From: Sporosarcina sp. ANT_H38
Lineage (GTDB): Bacteria; Bacillota; Bacilli; Bacillales_A; Planococcaceae
DNA: 64,000 nt
Assembly: GCF_008369195.1 (NCBI RefSeq)
Contig: NZ_VOBC01000002.1
Location: forward strand, 248,001 to 312,000
Direction of reading: 5' to 3'
Part shown: positions 39,232 to 50,209 of the stretch, piece by piece
Layout of the letters: the number at the start of each line of letters is the position of its first letter
Numbering within the stretch: the first letter of the stretch is position 1
Translations under genes and position numbers: made by a program
Notes under the pieces: model-generated
Told to the model about the DNA's origin: nothing
Database searches by the model: none
Seen by the model: only the letters and a program-made list of their open reading frames with translations

Positions 39232-39975
39232 CTAGTGTATCGTCAATCCTTCAACTTGTTTTTGCAATTTGTCTTTCAGTTCATTATAATTCTTCCTACT
39301 AAGTGGGACGAGGTCATCGAAGTTTTTCAATTGGACCGTGTAAGAGCGAGAGAAAGAATCGGAAGTGATCGACATAATTGTATGAAGAGGGACGAGGAAG
39401 GATTGGTGGGTACGGACGAAGTTGAAAGGAAGGAAAATTTCCTCCAACTTCTTCATTGTTTCCCTCGTTTCGTATCTGGTTCCCCCTTTGCTTTCAACAA
39501 AGACTTTTCTTCCTCTTTTTTCTATCAATCTTATATCACTTACCAAAATCATATGTATGCCACCAGGCACGTTCAAGCCAATTTTCACATCTCTAGGCAA
39601 CGGCGTTTCCAATATGCGCTCCTCCACTTTTTGAAGGGCTTTTTTCAAGCGTACTGGATTAACGGGTTTAGTTAAAAAGTCAACAGGGTGAACTTCATAA
39701 CCCTCCAAGGCAAATTGGGGGTGCCCCGTCACGAATACAATTAACATATTTGGGTATAGAGTTTCTGCAAGGTGTGCAAACCTAATCCCATCCATTCCAT
39801 TCATTTCAATGTCAAGAAATAACAAGTCAACACGATAAGTCTCCAGAAAAACAAGGGCATCTTCGGAGCTATTCACTTCCCCAACTAAGTTTAGCAATGA
39901 ATGTGATGCAAGATGGACCTTCAAGTCGTCAATACAGCTTCGATCATCATCCACTATTAACACCCGTATATTCAC
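39232..39975 (-). CDS. LytTR-family response regulator
   Basis: A 247-residue regulator. Receiver domain: acidic DDD, phospho-acceptor in FLDIEMNGMDG, and conserved Lys in VDFLTKPV. The C-terminal LytTR DNA-binding domain (about 145-240) includes DIRLIEKRGRKVFVES and FVRTHQSFLVPL. Such regulators often control surface or secreted functions. Its start is 6 bp after the kinase stop, so the two form an operon. Targets may include the ABC exporter and lipoprotein just upstream. Confidence 0.93.
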   Translation of the reverse strand: MNIRVLIVDDDRSCIDDLKVHLASHSLLNLVGEVNSSEDALVFLETYRVDLLFLDIEMNGMDGIRFAHLAETLYPNMLIVFVTGHPQFALEGYEVHPVDFLTKPVNPVRLKKALQKVEERILETPLPRDVKIGLNVPGGIHMILVSDIRLIEKRGRKVFVESKGGTRYETRETMKKLEEIFLPFNFVRTHQSFLVPLHTIMSITSDSFSRSYTVQLKNFDDLVPLSRKNYNELKDKLQKQVEGLTIH

Positions 39976-39981
39976 AGCTCT

Positions 39982-41322
39982 TTACCCCCATTTGGTAGTA
40001 GACAACTCAGGAATCGAGATATGGAAACTAATAAACCCACCATCCAATTCTGGGTAGACAATTCCCTGATATTTTTCGACAATCTTTTTTACAATAGGCA
40101 AGCCAAGCCCTTCATGATGAATTTTAGTGGAAAATCCTACTTGGAATAGATTATCCAACTTATCACCCATTATATTAATTTCATTTGTTACAGTGATGAG
40201 GAGTTGATTCCTTTGCGTATTCATCTCTACTACAATCGGTTGCTTATGATTGGGGTGCTGCTCTACTTCATCCACTGCATTTTGGAGAAGGTTACCAATC
40301 ACTTTATTGATTTCGTAAACTGAACAAGGGCAATTCCGTAAATCATTCAATATCATGAATTCAATCGTAATCCCTTTCGCTGCGGCTTTTTCTTTGAATG
40401 TGCTCAACATTGCAGCAGTCGCCGGATGATGCAGTGGCAGCAGATCATTTATCACCGTTGCTGATTTCACCATTTCTTCAATATATGTTTTACAGGCATC
40501 ATATTCCTTTTTTTGAATAAGACCATTAATAGCAGTCAAATGAAAATTGAAATCATGTCGTTGCGATCGAATTATACTGAAAAACGATAATAGTTCCTTC
40601 TGATACTGCTGATCCAAAAAAAGTTGAACTTTTTCATTTTTAAATAAAATAATTTTATGCTGGAATAAGATAATGGCAACCGTGACGGCCAGTGACCAAA
40701 TTGTGAGGAACCAGCGGTAATGTAAGCGTATGTGTTGAAGTTCCAACGATGTAAAATAAAGACCCACAACTAATAGGGATAATATGAGTATAACAGAGTA
40801 CACCTGACTATTAAAAGAAATTTCAGAATCATCTGCACTCATTGGCTTTTCAAATAAACTTTTCGGAAATATAACCGGTGATCTCGAAACAATGATCATT
40901 GACATAAATATATTAGTCAACATTGCAAAAAAATCAATCGACATTTTCGTTCCAATATCCAATGATACATTCGCCATGTCAAGCAGAAGATAGAATATAT
41001 TATATTCCAAAAGTGAAATGATAAGTAAATTGAAAATAAGTGCCAGTAGTAAAGCGATTAAGACTTGCGTGACAGGCACTTTCATCATCTGGACAAGTAT
41101 GGCGAATAGCGCTATAAAAAGAAGAATTGGAATATAGTCTGACGGATAAAAAATAGGAGCGACGCTGTAAATTAGCCCGAATAGTAAACTAAGTAGTATC
41201 AACTTTTTAAGTGATTGTCGAACCTTTAAACCAACCATTGAGAGGCCTAATAATAGCCCTGTTAAAAGTTGAATGGACCACACAAAAATTCCCATTATGT
41301 GGATAACTATAGCCATACCCAT
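39982..41322 (-). CDS. Membrane sensor kinase, GHKL/AgrC-like
   Basis: A 446-residue kinase with about six N-terminal membrane helices and a cytoplasmic Spo0B-type dimerisation helix with phospho-acceptor His in RSQRHDFNFHL. The GHKL ATPase follows: NLLQNAVDEVE (N box) and GLGLPIVKKIVEKY (G box). The polytopic sensor and LytTR partner resemble peptide-sensing pairs, but no signal-peptide gene is visible beside it. It is cotranscribed with the regulator. Confidence 0.92.
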   Translation of the reverse strand: MGMAIVIHIMGIFVWSIQLLTGLLLGLSMVGLKVRQSLKKLILLSLLFGLIYSVAPIFYPSDYIPILLFIALFAILVQMMKVPVTQVLIALLLALIFNLLIISLLEYNIFYLLLDMANVSLDIGTKMSIDFFAMLTNIFMSMIIVSRSPVIFPKSLFEKPMSADDSEISFNSQVYSVILILSLLVVGLYFTSLELQHIRLHYRWFLTIWSLAVTVAIILFQHKIILFKNEKVQLFLDQQYQKELLSFFSIIRSQRHDFNFHLTAINGLIQKKEYDACKTYIEEMVKSATVINDLLPLHHPATAAMLSTFKEKAAAKGITIEFMILNDLRNCPCSVYEINKVIGNLLQNAVDEVEQHPNHKQPIVVEMNTQRNQLLITVTNEINIMGDKLDNLFQVGFSTKIHHEGLGLPIVKKIVEKYQGIVYPELDGGFISFHISIPELSTTKWG

Positions 41323-41520
41323 TTCGTCACCTGTTTCTAGTCATTGTCCCATTTATACAATATAATTTTTCAGCTTTTAAAATATTCTTTCAATAACACT
41401 TATTCAATTATTATATCGAAAAATCCATCAAGTATCAATTTCAAAGTTTATGAATCTAAAAAAACGCAAACAAGGAAGAAAGATCCTCGTTCACATTTTT
41501 TGAATAAACCTATAAATAAC

Positions 41521-42003
41521 TTACTTCAATTTTTCCTGAAAAAGTTTATAAATATCCAATTGGTCCGGATGACCTTCCGCCATAAAAATATAATGGTTCC
41601 CGATAACAAGAACTGGAAGCTCCGCTACTTCTCCTTCAAATTCCGCTTGTCCCATTCCAGTTTCCTTCGCATTTTTCAAATGCTCACTGTTCGGGTCAAT
41701 TTCAAACAATTGTAATGTAAGCATGTCTTCTCCATTGACTTCAGCTCCAAAAGAAGATTTTGTATCCGTAAAAAATTCTGGATCCCCTCCAGTAATATTT
41801 GTCACTTCATAGCCTTCTTCTTTTAGGATTTCTACGACGTTTTTGTAGTAGTCATTCTCTAATTCTCCTGATGTTGCACCATCTGTTTGTTCCGTCGAGT
41901 CCTTTTCTGGTGTTTGATTGTCATTACTTTTGTCATCTCCGCTGCAAGCCGCAAGAGCAGAAACAATCAATGCCACCAACAATAACATAAAAAACTTTTT
42001 CAT
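41521..42003 (-). CDS. Small lipoprotein of unknown function
   Basis: A 160-residue protein with signal sequence MKKFFMLLLVALIVSALAAC and lipobox LAAC. An acidic low-complexity linker (SGDDKSNDNQTPEKD) leads to a folded domain of about 110 residues containing VTNITGGDPEFFTDTKSSFG and VLVIGNHYIFMAEGHPDQ. AGGAGG precedes the ATG. It sits between the ABC exporter and the two-component genes with about 200-bp gaps on each side. The family is not recognised. Confidence 0.85.
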   Translation of the reverse strand: MKKFFMLLLVALIVSALAACSGDDKSNDNQTPEKDSTEQTDGATSGELENDYYKNVVEILKEEGYEVTNITGGDPEFFTDTKSSFGAEVNGEDMLTLQLFEIDPNSEHLKNAKETGMGQAEFEGEVAELPVLVIGNHYIFMAEGHPDQLDIYKLFQEKLK

Positions 42004-42202
42004 CTTCCATTCCTCCTAGAGTTAGTATTATTTTAATCACTGAAAGATCAGTGTTTCAAACAGAAATTGTCGCATTCTTTTATTGCGCATAATTGGGTTG
42101 CATTCCTCTATCCAAATTCGAAATAAGTATCAACCCATGCTGAACGGAATTAAAATCTCACACTCTTGCCCCCCACCCATATATAGGCGTCTCCAGCTGA
42201 AT

Positions 42203-43945
42203 TTAGGTAAATATCATTTTCTCATCTTTAGACAACTGAATAGCCGCTAAAATTTTGTATAGTTTATTGGATCTTATTAATTCATCATGGGTACCTGAAC
42301 CAGAAACGGTTCCTGCATCAATGACAATAATTTTATCTGCGTTTTTGACAAAATTCATATCGTGGGCAATTATGATCGTTGTTCTGCCTTTCATTAGCAA
42401 AGCTAATGATTTTTCAATTTCACTCTCGGACTGTGCGTCGAGACTTGATGTCGCTTCATCCAAAAGCAATATAGGAGCGTCCAGTATAAATGCACGTGCA
42501 ATAGCGATTCGTTGACGCTGTCCGCCTGACAGTCTTGAGCCAAATTCACCGACTTCCGTATCAAAACCTTCAGGGAACTCCTCAATAAACTCTAAGGCAT
42601 CTGCCAATTCTGCTGCTCGTCTGACTTCTTCATCACTTACTTCCCTTTCGAGACCATATGCTATATTGTCTCGAATTGAACCAGATATCAACGGGCTTGA
42701 TTGCGATACAGTTGCAATGGACCTTCTCCAATCATCAAGATGAATTTTTTCGGCAGAACTATTTCCAATCACTAACCGTCCTACATTTGGATCATAGAGG
42801 CGTTCAATTAGTTTAAAAATAGTTGACTTTCCGCAACCACTCGGTCCAACAATTGCAGTCACCTTACCCGCTGGAATCGTCATGTTCAAATGTGACAATA
42901 TGTTTCTTTCCCCATAACTGAAGGAGACATTTTCAAATTTCAAGTCCTGTTTGTCCGTGGCTGGCATCAGTTCTTCTCGTTTCATCCTTTCACTCTCAGA
43001 GTTAAGAATACTGGAAATCTTCTCAGAAGCCCCTTTGGCCTGCTTCGTCGTTTGCCAGAATAAACCATACTGTAATACATTCATATGGATGAACTGAGCG
43101 TATAAATAGAAGGAAATAACTTGACTAACTTTGAGTTCCCCTTTAGTTACGAGATAGCTGCCGTATAGAAGCACAGTTCCGACGATAATTGCTCGAACAC
43201 TTTGCATTAAAGGCTCGGCAAACAAGTCTACGGTAATCCTCTTTTTCTCTGCTTTATATTGCCCAATCAATATCTCTTTGCCTAGCCTAATTTCTTCGTC
43301 TTCTTTATTAAAAGACTTTACTAATCGAATTCTAGGCAGCCGTTCCGCAAAAAATGCGGTAACCCCTGAGTATTGTGTTTGCACGCCCATTTGTGTTTTT
43401 TGCGTATAATGTCCTACTATCGCTGAAACAATCAAAATATAGGGAATGACCGGCAATAGTGCAAACGTCAATTTGGCGTTCATAGTATACATGATCCCAT
43501 ATGAACCCACTAGTGAATATGTTGAAGTCAAAACAGTCTTCATACCCGCTACAACGCTATCAATATAAACTGGGTCATCTGTAATCCGGCTTATTAACTG
43601 CTGAGAAGGTTGTTTTGAATAGTCTTTCATTTTCATATTCATAATTTTTGACCAAACAGTTTTCTGCACATTCCGCATAGCGATTGGTGGTGTAATCGAG
43701 AAAAACAATGCTGAGAGAGCCACTAATATGTTTGCGAGAACGCCTAACAGAATATAATTCCTTACGACCTCATTATTGAAAATATCCCCTTCAAATATCC
43801 CTTGAATATATTTCGGCATAATTAAAGCTACAGTTGTGGAAGCAGCCGCTACCAGAGTACCTATAATATACAAATGCCATGGTAGTTTAGATTTAAAGAT
43901 GAGCGTAAAAAACTCTTTCCAACCATGTTGTTTCGTTTCCTCCAT
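42203..43945 (-). CDS. ABC exporter half-transporter (second subunit)
   Basis: A 580-residue exporter with six N-terminal membrane helices and a C-terminal ATPase: Walker A GPSGCGKST, signature RLSGGQRQR, Walker B ILLLDEATSSLD and H-loop IIAHD. It is the partner of the half-transporter 30 bp upstream (probably a heterodimer of the BmrCD/MsbA type). Exported substrate unknown: drugs, lipids or a peptide. The neighbouring thioredoxin and TldD/TldE genes make a thiol-containing or processed peptide conceivable, but no precursor gene was found. Confidence 0.92.
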   Translation of the reverse strand: MEETKQHGWKEFFTLIFKSKLPWHLYIIGTLVAAASTTVALIMPKYIQGIFEGDIFNNEVVRNYILLGVLANILVALSALFFSITPPIAMRNVQKTVWSKIMNMKMKDYSKQPSQQLISRITDDPVYIDSVVAGMKTVLTSTYSLVGSYGIMYTMNAKLTFALLPVIPYILIVSAIVGHYTQKTQMGVQTQYSGVTAFFAERLPRIRLVKSFNKEDEEIRLGKEILIGQYKAEKKRITVDLFAEPLMQSVRAIIVGTVLLYGSYLVTKGELKVSQVISFYLYAQFIHMNVLQYGLFWQTTKQAKGASEKISSILNSESERMKREELMPATDKQDLKFENVSFSYGERNILSHLNMTIPAGKVTAIVGPSGCGKSTIFKLIERLYDPNVGRLVIGNSSAEKIHLDDWRRSIATVSQSSPLISGSIRDNIAYGLEREVSDEEVRRAAELADALEFIEEFPEGFDTEVGEFGSRLSGGQRQRIAIARAFILDAPILLLDEATSSLDAQSESEIEKSLALLMKGRTTIIIAHDMNFVKNADKIIVIDAGTVSGSGTHDELIRSNKLYKILAAIQLSKDEKMIFT

Positions 43946-43975
43946 AATTCCCCCCCCTTACCTACATTGCATGAC

Positions 43976-45727
43976 TTAACTTACCGATGAATTTGTATGG
44001 AGTTGAACTAAAAGACGGTATAACTCATTCGTTTCTAGGAGTTCATTATGTGTTCCAGCACCATCCAAGGTTCCGCCATTCAATACAATAATTTGGTCAG
44101 CATCTTGGACATTTGATAGATCATGGGAAATCATGATAGTTGTTCTTCCTTGCTTCAATGTTTCCATCGCTTGTTGAATAGATTTCTCTGATTGACTATC
44201 CAAACTTGCAGTCGCTTCGTCCAACAATAAAACCTTGGCGTTCCGAAGGATAGCCCTTGCAATCGCGACGCGCTGGCGTTGCCCACCTGACAAATTCGAA
44301 CCTGCCTCACCGACGTAAGTATCGAACCCATTTTTGAATCCTTTGATAAACTCCAATGCATTTGCTTTCTCGGCAGCATCTGCCAATTCTAAATTGGTAA
44401 CTTTTCGGTTTACCCCGTATACGATATTCTCCCGAATCGTCCCAGAAATCATTGGACTATCTTGTGCAACACCAGCAAATAGATTTCGCCAATCAGTTAA
44501 ATGATAGTCTGAAATTGGTGTATTACCTAGTAAAATTTCACCAGAATTTGGTTGATAGAATTGTTGTAGCAGTGAAAATATTGTTGACTTTCCGCTTCCA
44601 CTTGGTCCGACGATTGCCGTTACTTTCCCAACTGGGATAGTTAAATCGACATATCCTAAAACAGGTTTTTCACTATAACTGAATGCTACATTTTTAAATA
44701 CTATATCGTCTTCCAACTTTTCAATGCCGAAACTTCTTTCACTAACTTCCAATTCACCATCCATCAATGCTGCGATGCGATCTGTTGCCCCTTGGCTTTT
44801 CTTGATTTCCACATACATCATTAGGTAGGAGCCAAGCATACCCCACAGCATTCCAATGTACATGAAAAATCCAAGCCACTGAGAAATCGTGATAATGCCA
44901 GCTTTCACTAGATAGCCACCATACAAAATGACAAGAATATCTGATGTTATACTCAAAACACCATTTATCGGATTCTCCACCCACATAACGAGGTATCTAC
45001 GCATATTCGCTTTATAGTAATACTGCAAATTCTTATGCCCACGTTCGTCCTCTTTTTGTTCCGTCACGAATGTCTTAATAAGTGGCACACTCATGAGTAA
45101 TTCGGATAGGAATTGGGTCAAGGTTGATAATCGATTGTATGTCTCCTTGAATGCACGGTAATTCCATTTTCCATAGTACAAATTGAAGCAAAGATACAGT
45201 GGGATATAAACGATTACCGATAATGCAAGCCGCCAATCATATGTAAATATGACTGCTACAACTCCGATAGTCCCGTATATAGTCGCTGCTAAGGATGGCA
45301 GATATGATCCTAAAACTACGCTAATTTGAGATGCATCGGTTGTGATTCGAGTGATCATTGTAGTAGGTTTCATCTGATCAAAAAAGCGCAACGGTGATTT
45401 AATCAGTCGTTCCCAAATCAAAGAGCGGTAACTAACATCAATTTTAGCGACAAGTAGTTTGTTAAAATAACGCACAACGCCAGACATGACGACATCTGCG
45501 ACAATTAATCCAACTGTCCCCCAGATGATGTATGGCTTCAATACGCCGGTCGCTACTTTTGAAGCGAAGTTTGGAAACGCTAATGAGATAGTAGCCGAGA
45601 GTATATAGAGGGCTGATACAAATATGATCCAACCCCATGGTAATTTAGCCTTGAACATTAACCGGATATAGGATTTCCATATTCCCTTTTCGTCATGTTT
45701 TCTCATGTGTTTTTCACTGGTTTCCAT
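43976..45727 (-). CDS. ABC exporter half-transporter (first subunit)
   Basis: A 583-residue exporter with membrane domain and ATPase fused: Walker A GPSGSGKST, signature NLSGGQRQRVA, Walker B VLLLDEATASLD, H-loop MISHD. The domain order matches its neighbour and the two are likely a heterodimer. It starts 43 bp after the thioredoxin gene, so a thioredoxin-exporter operon is likely. Confidence 0.92.
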   Translation of the reverse strand: METSEKHMRKHDEKGIWKSYIRLMFKAKLPWGWIIFVSALYILSATISLAFPNFASKVATGVLKPYIIWGTVGLIVADVVMSGVVRYFNKLLVAKIDVSYRSLIWERLIKSPLRFFDQMKPTTMITRITTDASQISVVLGSYLPSLAATIYGTIGVVAVIFTYDWRLALSVIVYIPLYLCFNLYYGKWNYRAFKETYNRLSTLTQFLSELLMSVPLIKTFVTEQKEDERGHKNLQYYYKANMRRYLVMWVENPINGVLSITSDILVILYGGYLVKAGIITISQWLGFFMYIGMLWGMLGSYLMMYVEIKKSQGATDRIAALMDGELEVSERSFGIEKLEDDIVFKNVAFSYSEKPVLGYVDLTIPVGKVTAIVGPSGSGKSTIFSLLQQFYQPNSGEILLGNTPISDYHLTDWRNLFAGVAQDSPMISGTIRENIVYGVNRKVTNLELADAAEKANALEFIKGFKNGFDTYVGEAGSNLSGGQRQRVAIARAILRNAKVLLLDEATASLDSQSEKSIQQAMETLKQGRTTIMISHDLSNVQDADQIIVLNGGTLDGAGTHNELLETNELYRLLVQLHTNSSVS

Positions 45728-45770
45728 GTGTTATCCCTCCCCTCAGATCAATTGCAATTAACTAGCCAAC

Positions 45771-46112
45771 TCACAAAGCAGAATCTACGAATGATAGAAG
45801 CTCTTTGCGATCCAAAGATCCTAAATGAGAGTGCGCTACTGCTCCACCCTTAAAAAATAAAAGTGTCGGGAATCCCATAACGTCGTATTTAGCGACTACT
45901 TCATTTGAATTATTTAATACATCATCCATTGGAACATAGAACTTGGTGATTTTTAATTTTTCACCATATTCATCGGCAAGCTCATCTAGAATAGGTGCGA
46001 TGAATTCACAAGGTCCACAACCATCTGCATAAAAATCGACCAATACGGGTAATTTACATTCTAGTACTTCCTTTTGGAAGTTTTCTTTCGTTACATTGAT
46101 TACGTTTGACAA
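45771..46112 (-). CDS. Thioredoxin-like protein (paralogue 1)
   Basis: A 113-residue thioredoxin fold with active site GCGPC in FYADGCGPCEFIAP, and the cis-Pro loop MGFPTLLFF. The usual Trp before CGPC is replaced by Gly. No signal peptide: cytoplasmic. It is a paralogue of the gene at 51808-52149 (shared opening MSNV..VTKE.FQKEVLEC.LPV). Probably reduces disulfides together with the nearby thioredoxin reductase. It begins the exporter operon. Confidence 0.92.
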   Translation of the reverse strand: MSNVINVTKENFQKEVLECKLPVLVDFYADGCGPCEFIAPILDELADEYGEKLKITKFYVPMDDVLNNSNEVVAKYDVMGFPTLLFFKGGAVAHSHLGSLDRKELLSFVDSAL

Positions 46113-46230
46113 TGTAGGTTCCCCCTCGATTCTATTTTTTCACCACTTATTAAAATCTTCAGTCATTTATATACAAAACTGTACGTAATGTATAGTTCTC
46201 ATTGCAATGACTCAATTTACTAGGATGAAT

Positions 46231-46258
46231 ACCCGAATTTCTATGTCAATTCGGGCAT
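46231..46258 (-). terminator. Hairpin after TldE
   Basis: CCCGAATT pairs with AATTCGGG; the following T tract is short. It separates the TldD/TldE operon from the thioredoxin-exporter operon. Confidence 0.6.
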
Positions 46259-46276
46259 TCAAAATTATCTATCGAG

Positions 46277-47632
46277 TCAATTGGATTGATTACCAGAGAC
46301 TTGTAATGCATTCACTTTAATAGATGGAAGTGTGATAGACCCACGGATACGGAGATCACTACCAATTGTGCTTACATCGTTTAGCAGCTCAAAGACATTA
46401 CCAGCAATCGTAAACTGATCGACTGGACGAGTGACTCTCCCATCCTCAATCAAAAATCCTATCGAAGCGAGGGAGAAATCTCCTGATGTGTAGTTGATGC
46501 CTGCATTTGTACCTTGTAGCTCGACGATTAAAATAGCCTTTTCGGTATCAGCAATCATTTCATCTAAAGTTGACATGCCTGGTTCTAAATATAGATTATA
46601 CGGACCGACGCCTACAGTTGACCTAAATCCACCTTTAACAGCATTTCCTGTTGACTCTACGCCATCTTTCTTTGCTGTTTTCCGATTGTGTAAGAATGAA
46701 AGCAATTTACCATCCCGAATCAAATCCTTCTTCCGAGTAGCAAACCCTTCAGAGTCATAAGGTGAGTAAGTAATTGTATCCTCCATAAGTGGGTCATCTA
46801 CAAATGTAATATTTCCCCCTACAATTTGCTCGTTTAGTTTACCTTTTAACTTGGAATAGCCCTGTTGGACCGATTCAGCAGATAATTGACCTAAAAACGA
46901 ACCCACTAGTTCAGTCGCTGTATCATAACGGAAAATAATTGGATATTTGTCAGTTTTAATAGAGCTCGCATGTAATTTAGAAACAGCTTCTTTTACTGCT
47001 TTTTCTGTAATTTCGCGTATATTCATGTCAGAGAAGCTCGTTAATGTAAAGTCGGACTCGCCACCCGTTGCCGTGGATTCGCCGTCTTCTGCAGTCAAAT
47101 AAAGTCCCGTTGAAGCAAACGCTGCTTTTGAATGACAATTCAAGCCTTTCGTATTGGCAATCAAACTCTCATTTACAACTTTCGATGCGTAAGAGGCTTG
47201 GACAAGTGTCACACGTTCATCTAACTCATATGCCACTTTTTCTAACTCCATGGCCGCCTGAATCATCTCTTCTGGTAAAAGTCCATCGATGGATTCTGAG
47301 AAAGGTCTTGCTTCGGCATATGCAGATGACCCTTCGAACAAATCTTCACCATCGTCCACTTCAATGACTAGGGCATTATTATGTGCTTCCTCCAGTAATA
47401 GTGGAATAGAATCTTCCGCAATTCTTTCGGCATATGCATAACCCATCCGATCATTAAATAATCCTCGGAAAGAAACACCCCCTTCTTCCATAATTGTGTA
47501 ATCATCTATTTCTTGCTGGTAGACTGAAATGGATACCGCTTTACTAGAGGAATAGAACATCTCCATATCCTGAAATCCTTTTTTAGCTCCAGCAGCAAAT
47601 AATTCTAGTTGAAAGTCTTGAATATTCATCAA
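46277..47632 (-). CDS. tldE: TldE/PmbA-family metalloprotease subunit
   Basis: A 451-residue homologue of TldE (PmbA), the non-catalytic partner of TldD. In characterised systems the TldD/TldE complex trims unfolded peptides and matures microcins or degrades antitoxins. It lacks the HExxxH motif, as expected for this subunit; conserved stretches include ESTGNAVKGGFRSTVG and GTNAGINYTSGDFSLASIGF. Its start overlaps the TldD stop (47629-47632), so translation is coupled. It is related to TldD along its length. Confidence 0.9.
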   Translation of the reverse strand: MMNIQDFQLELFAAGAKKGFQDMEMFYSSSKAVSISVYQQEIDDYTIMEEGGVSFRGLFNDRMGYAYAERIAEDSIPLLLEEAHNNALVIEVDDGEDLFEGSSAYAEARPFSESIDGLLPEEMIQAAMELEKVAYELDERVTLVQASYASKVVNESLIANTKGLNCHSKAAFASTGLYLTAEDGESTATGGESDFTLTSFSDMNIREITEKAVKEAVSKLHASSIKTDKYPIIFRYDTATELVGSFLGQLSAESVQQGYSKLKGKLNEQIVGGNITFVDDPLMEDTITYSPYDSEGFATRKKDLIRDGKLLSFLHNRKTAKKDGVESTGNAVKGGFRSTVGVGPYNLYLEPGMSTLDEMIADTEKAILIVELQGTNAGINYTSGDFSLASIGFLIEDGRVTRPVDQFTIAGNVFELLNDVSTIGSDLRIRGSITLPSIKVNALQVSGNQSN

Positions 47633-49020
47633 GCTTCTCCTCCTCTACCGCCAATTGTGAGTTCAGAAACCCGGATCATTGGTTGCCCAACAGTGACAGG
47701 CACTGTTCCGCTAGATGCTCCACACATTCCGATGCCAAGTCCTAAATTATTCCCAACCATATCTATTTTTTTCAGTGTGTCGATTCCTTTTCCAATAATA
47801 GCTGCCCCTTTGATAGGCTCTGCTATTTTTCCATTTCGGATCATATACCCTTCACTGACCGAGAAATTATAATCACTCGTTGTTGGATTGACGGAACCAC
47901 CATCCATATACTTAGCGTAAATACCTAACTCCGTACTTGCAATAATTTCTTCAGGTGTCGACTTCCCTGGTGCGATGAATGTATTATTCATCCGTGAAGT
48001 TGGCGCATATTTATAGGACTCCCGACGACCTGAACCTGTCGGAGACATATTCATCTTACGACCACCCAATTTGTCGATTAAATACCCTTTTAATATTCCA
48101 TTTTCGATTAACAGGTTTTTCTGTGTTTTCATCCCTTCATCATCTATATTAAGAGAGCCCCACGCATTCTGTAGCGTTCCATCGTCATAGGCTGTCACGA
48201 GAGGGGAAGCAACAAATTCACCGAGCTTATCCGCAAAAACAGACGCCTTTCGTGCGACAGCATGTGATTCCAAACCATGACCGCATGCTTCGTGGAAGAT
48301 GACCCCACCGAATTCATTGTCGATAACGACTGGGAAATTTCCAGAAGGCGCGTGGTCCGCAAATAGAATCGTCTTTGCGCTCCGTGCAGCTTCTCTTGCA
48401 ATCCCTTCAATATCAAGTGTTTCCATATATTCTAGCCCACCATAATAGCCTGGTGCTACATTGGTAGATTCTCGCTCATTGCCCGATTCCGCTATAACAC
48501 TAATTCCCATTCGGTTATATGCTCTCCGATCCTCTACAAACAGGCCCTCCGAGTTCACAATGCATATATCCTTGATGGTGTCGAGAAATGTCGTCGTCGT
48601 TTGGGTAATGACCGAATCATAAGAACTCGCTGCTAGGTGTGCCCGTCGGAGCCACTCCACCTTTTGTTTTTTAGCTATAGAATCAGGTGTAACAATAATA
48701 GGATGCTTATTTTCTATAATGGTATGTTGTAAATTCAATGTTAGATTTATAGGATTGCTGCGAATGGCTTGAGCTGCAGCGCGAGCCACTTTCAATAAAT
48801 TACTCTCGCTGTCATCACTAGTGAATGCATATACCGAGTATTCCCCTTTAAGAATACGAATACCTACCCCGTAATCTCGCCCAGCTAATGCACGTTCTAC
48901 CACACCACCGATCATACTAATGGTTGAATTCCTCTTATCCTCAATGAATATCTCTGCAAAATCTCCACCTGTTTCAAGTGCTGCATATATGATATTTTCT
49001 GCTACAGATTTTTTAATCAT
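47629..49020 (-). CDS. tldD: TldD-family metalloprotease catalytic subunit
   Basis: A 463-residue metallopeptidase of the TldD/PmbA family. The zinc motif HEACGHGLE (HExxxH) is intact at about residue 244. C-terminal conserved blocks include FIAPGKSTPEEII and TTSDYNFSVSEGYMIRNGKI. Cytoplasmic. It is followed by TldE and lies about 200 bp after the thioredoxin reductase gene. The natural substrate here is unknown; a peptide related to the adjacent exporter is only a possibility. Confidence 0.93.
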   Translation of the reverse strand: MIKKSVAENIIYAALETGGDFAEIFIEDKRNSTISMIGGVVERALAGRDYGVGIRILKGEYSVYAFTSDDSESNLLKVARAAAQAIRSNPINLTLNLQHTIIENKHPIIVTPDSIAKKQKVEWLRRAHLAASSYDSVITQTTTTFLDTIKDICIVNSEGLFVEDRRAYNRMGISVIAESGNERESTNVAPGYYGGLEYMETLDIEGIAREAARSAKTILFADHAPSGNFPVVIDNEFGGVIFHEACGHGLESHAVARKASVFADKLGEFVASPLVTAYDDGTLQNAWGSLNIDDEGMKTQKNLLIENGILKGYLIDKLGGRKMNMSPTGSGRRESYKYAPTSRMNNTFIAPGKSTPEEIIASTELGIYAKYMDGGSVNPTTSDYNFSVSEGYMIRNGKIAEPIKGAAIIGKGIDTLKKIDMVGNNLGLGIGMCGASSGTVPVTVGQPMIRVSELTIGGRGGEA

Positions 49021-49219
49021 ATTGTCACCTCTCGTATTAAGTTGATAGCTAGATTTTTTACTAACTGTATTAAGAAACCTTTTTAATGATCCTCAATTTT
49101 TTCATCGTTATCACAAAATAGACGTTCTGATTGTTCTGATATATATAACGATTGTCATTAATTTATCTGTTTTTAGAGGCATTTACAATACAACCGGACA
49201 ATCGTGTCCCTTTTCATGC

Positions 49220-50182
<963 letters not shown>

Positions 50183-50209
50183 TCACCTCATTTTAGTGTA
50201 GATAAATCC

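Noticed and set aside
42130..42180. A 16-codon ORF (MGGGQECEILIPFSMG) as a peptide precursor for the exporter
   Set aside because: Weak ribosome site, no leader-core pattern and no conservation evidence; likely chance.
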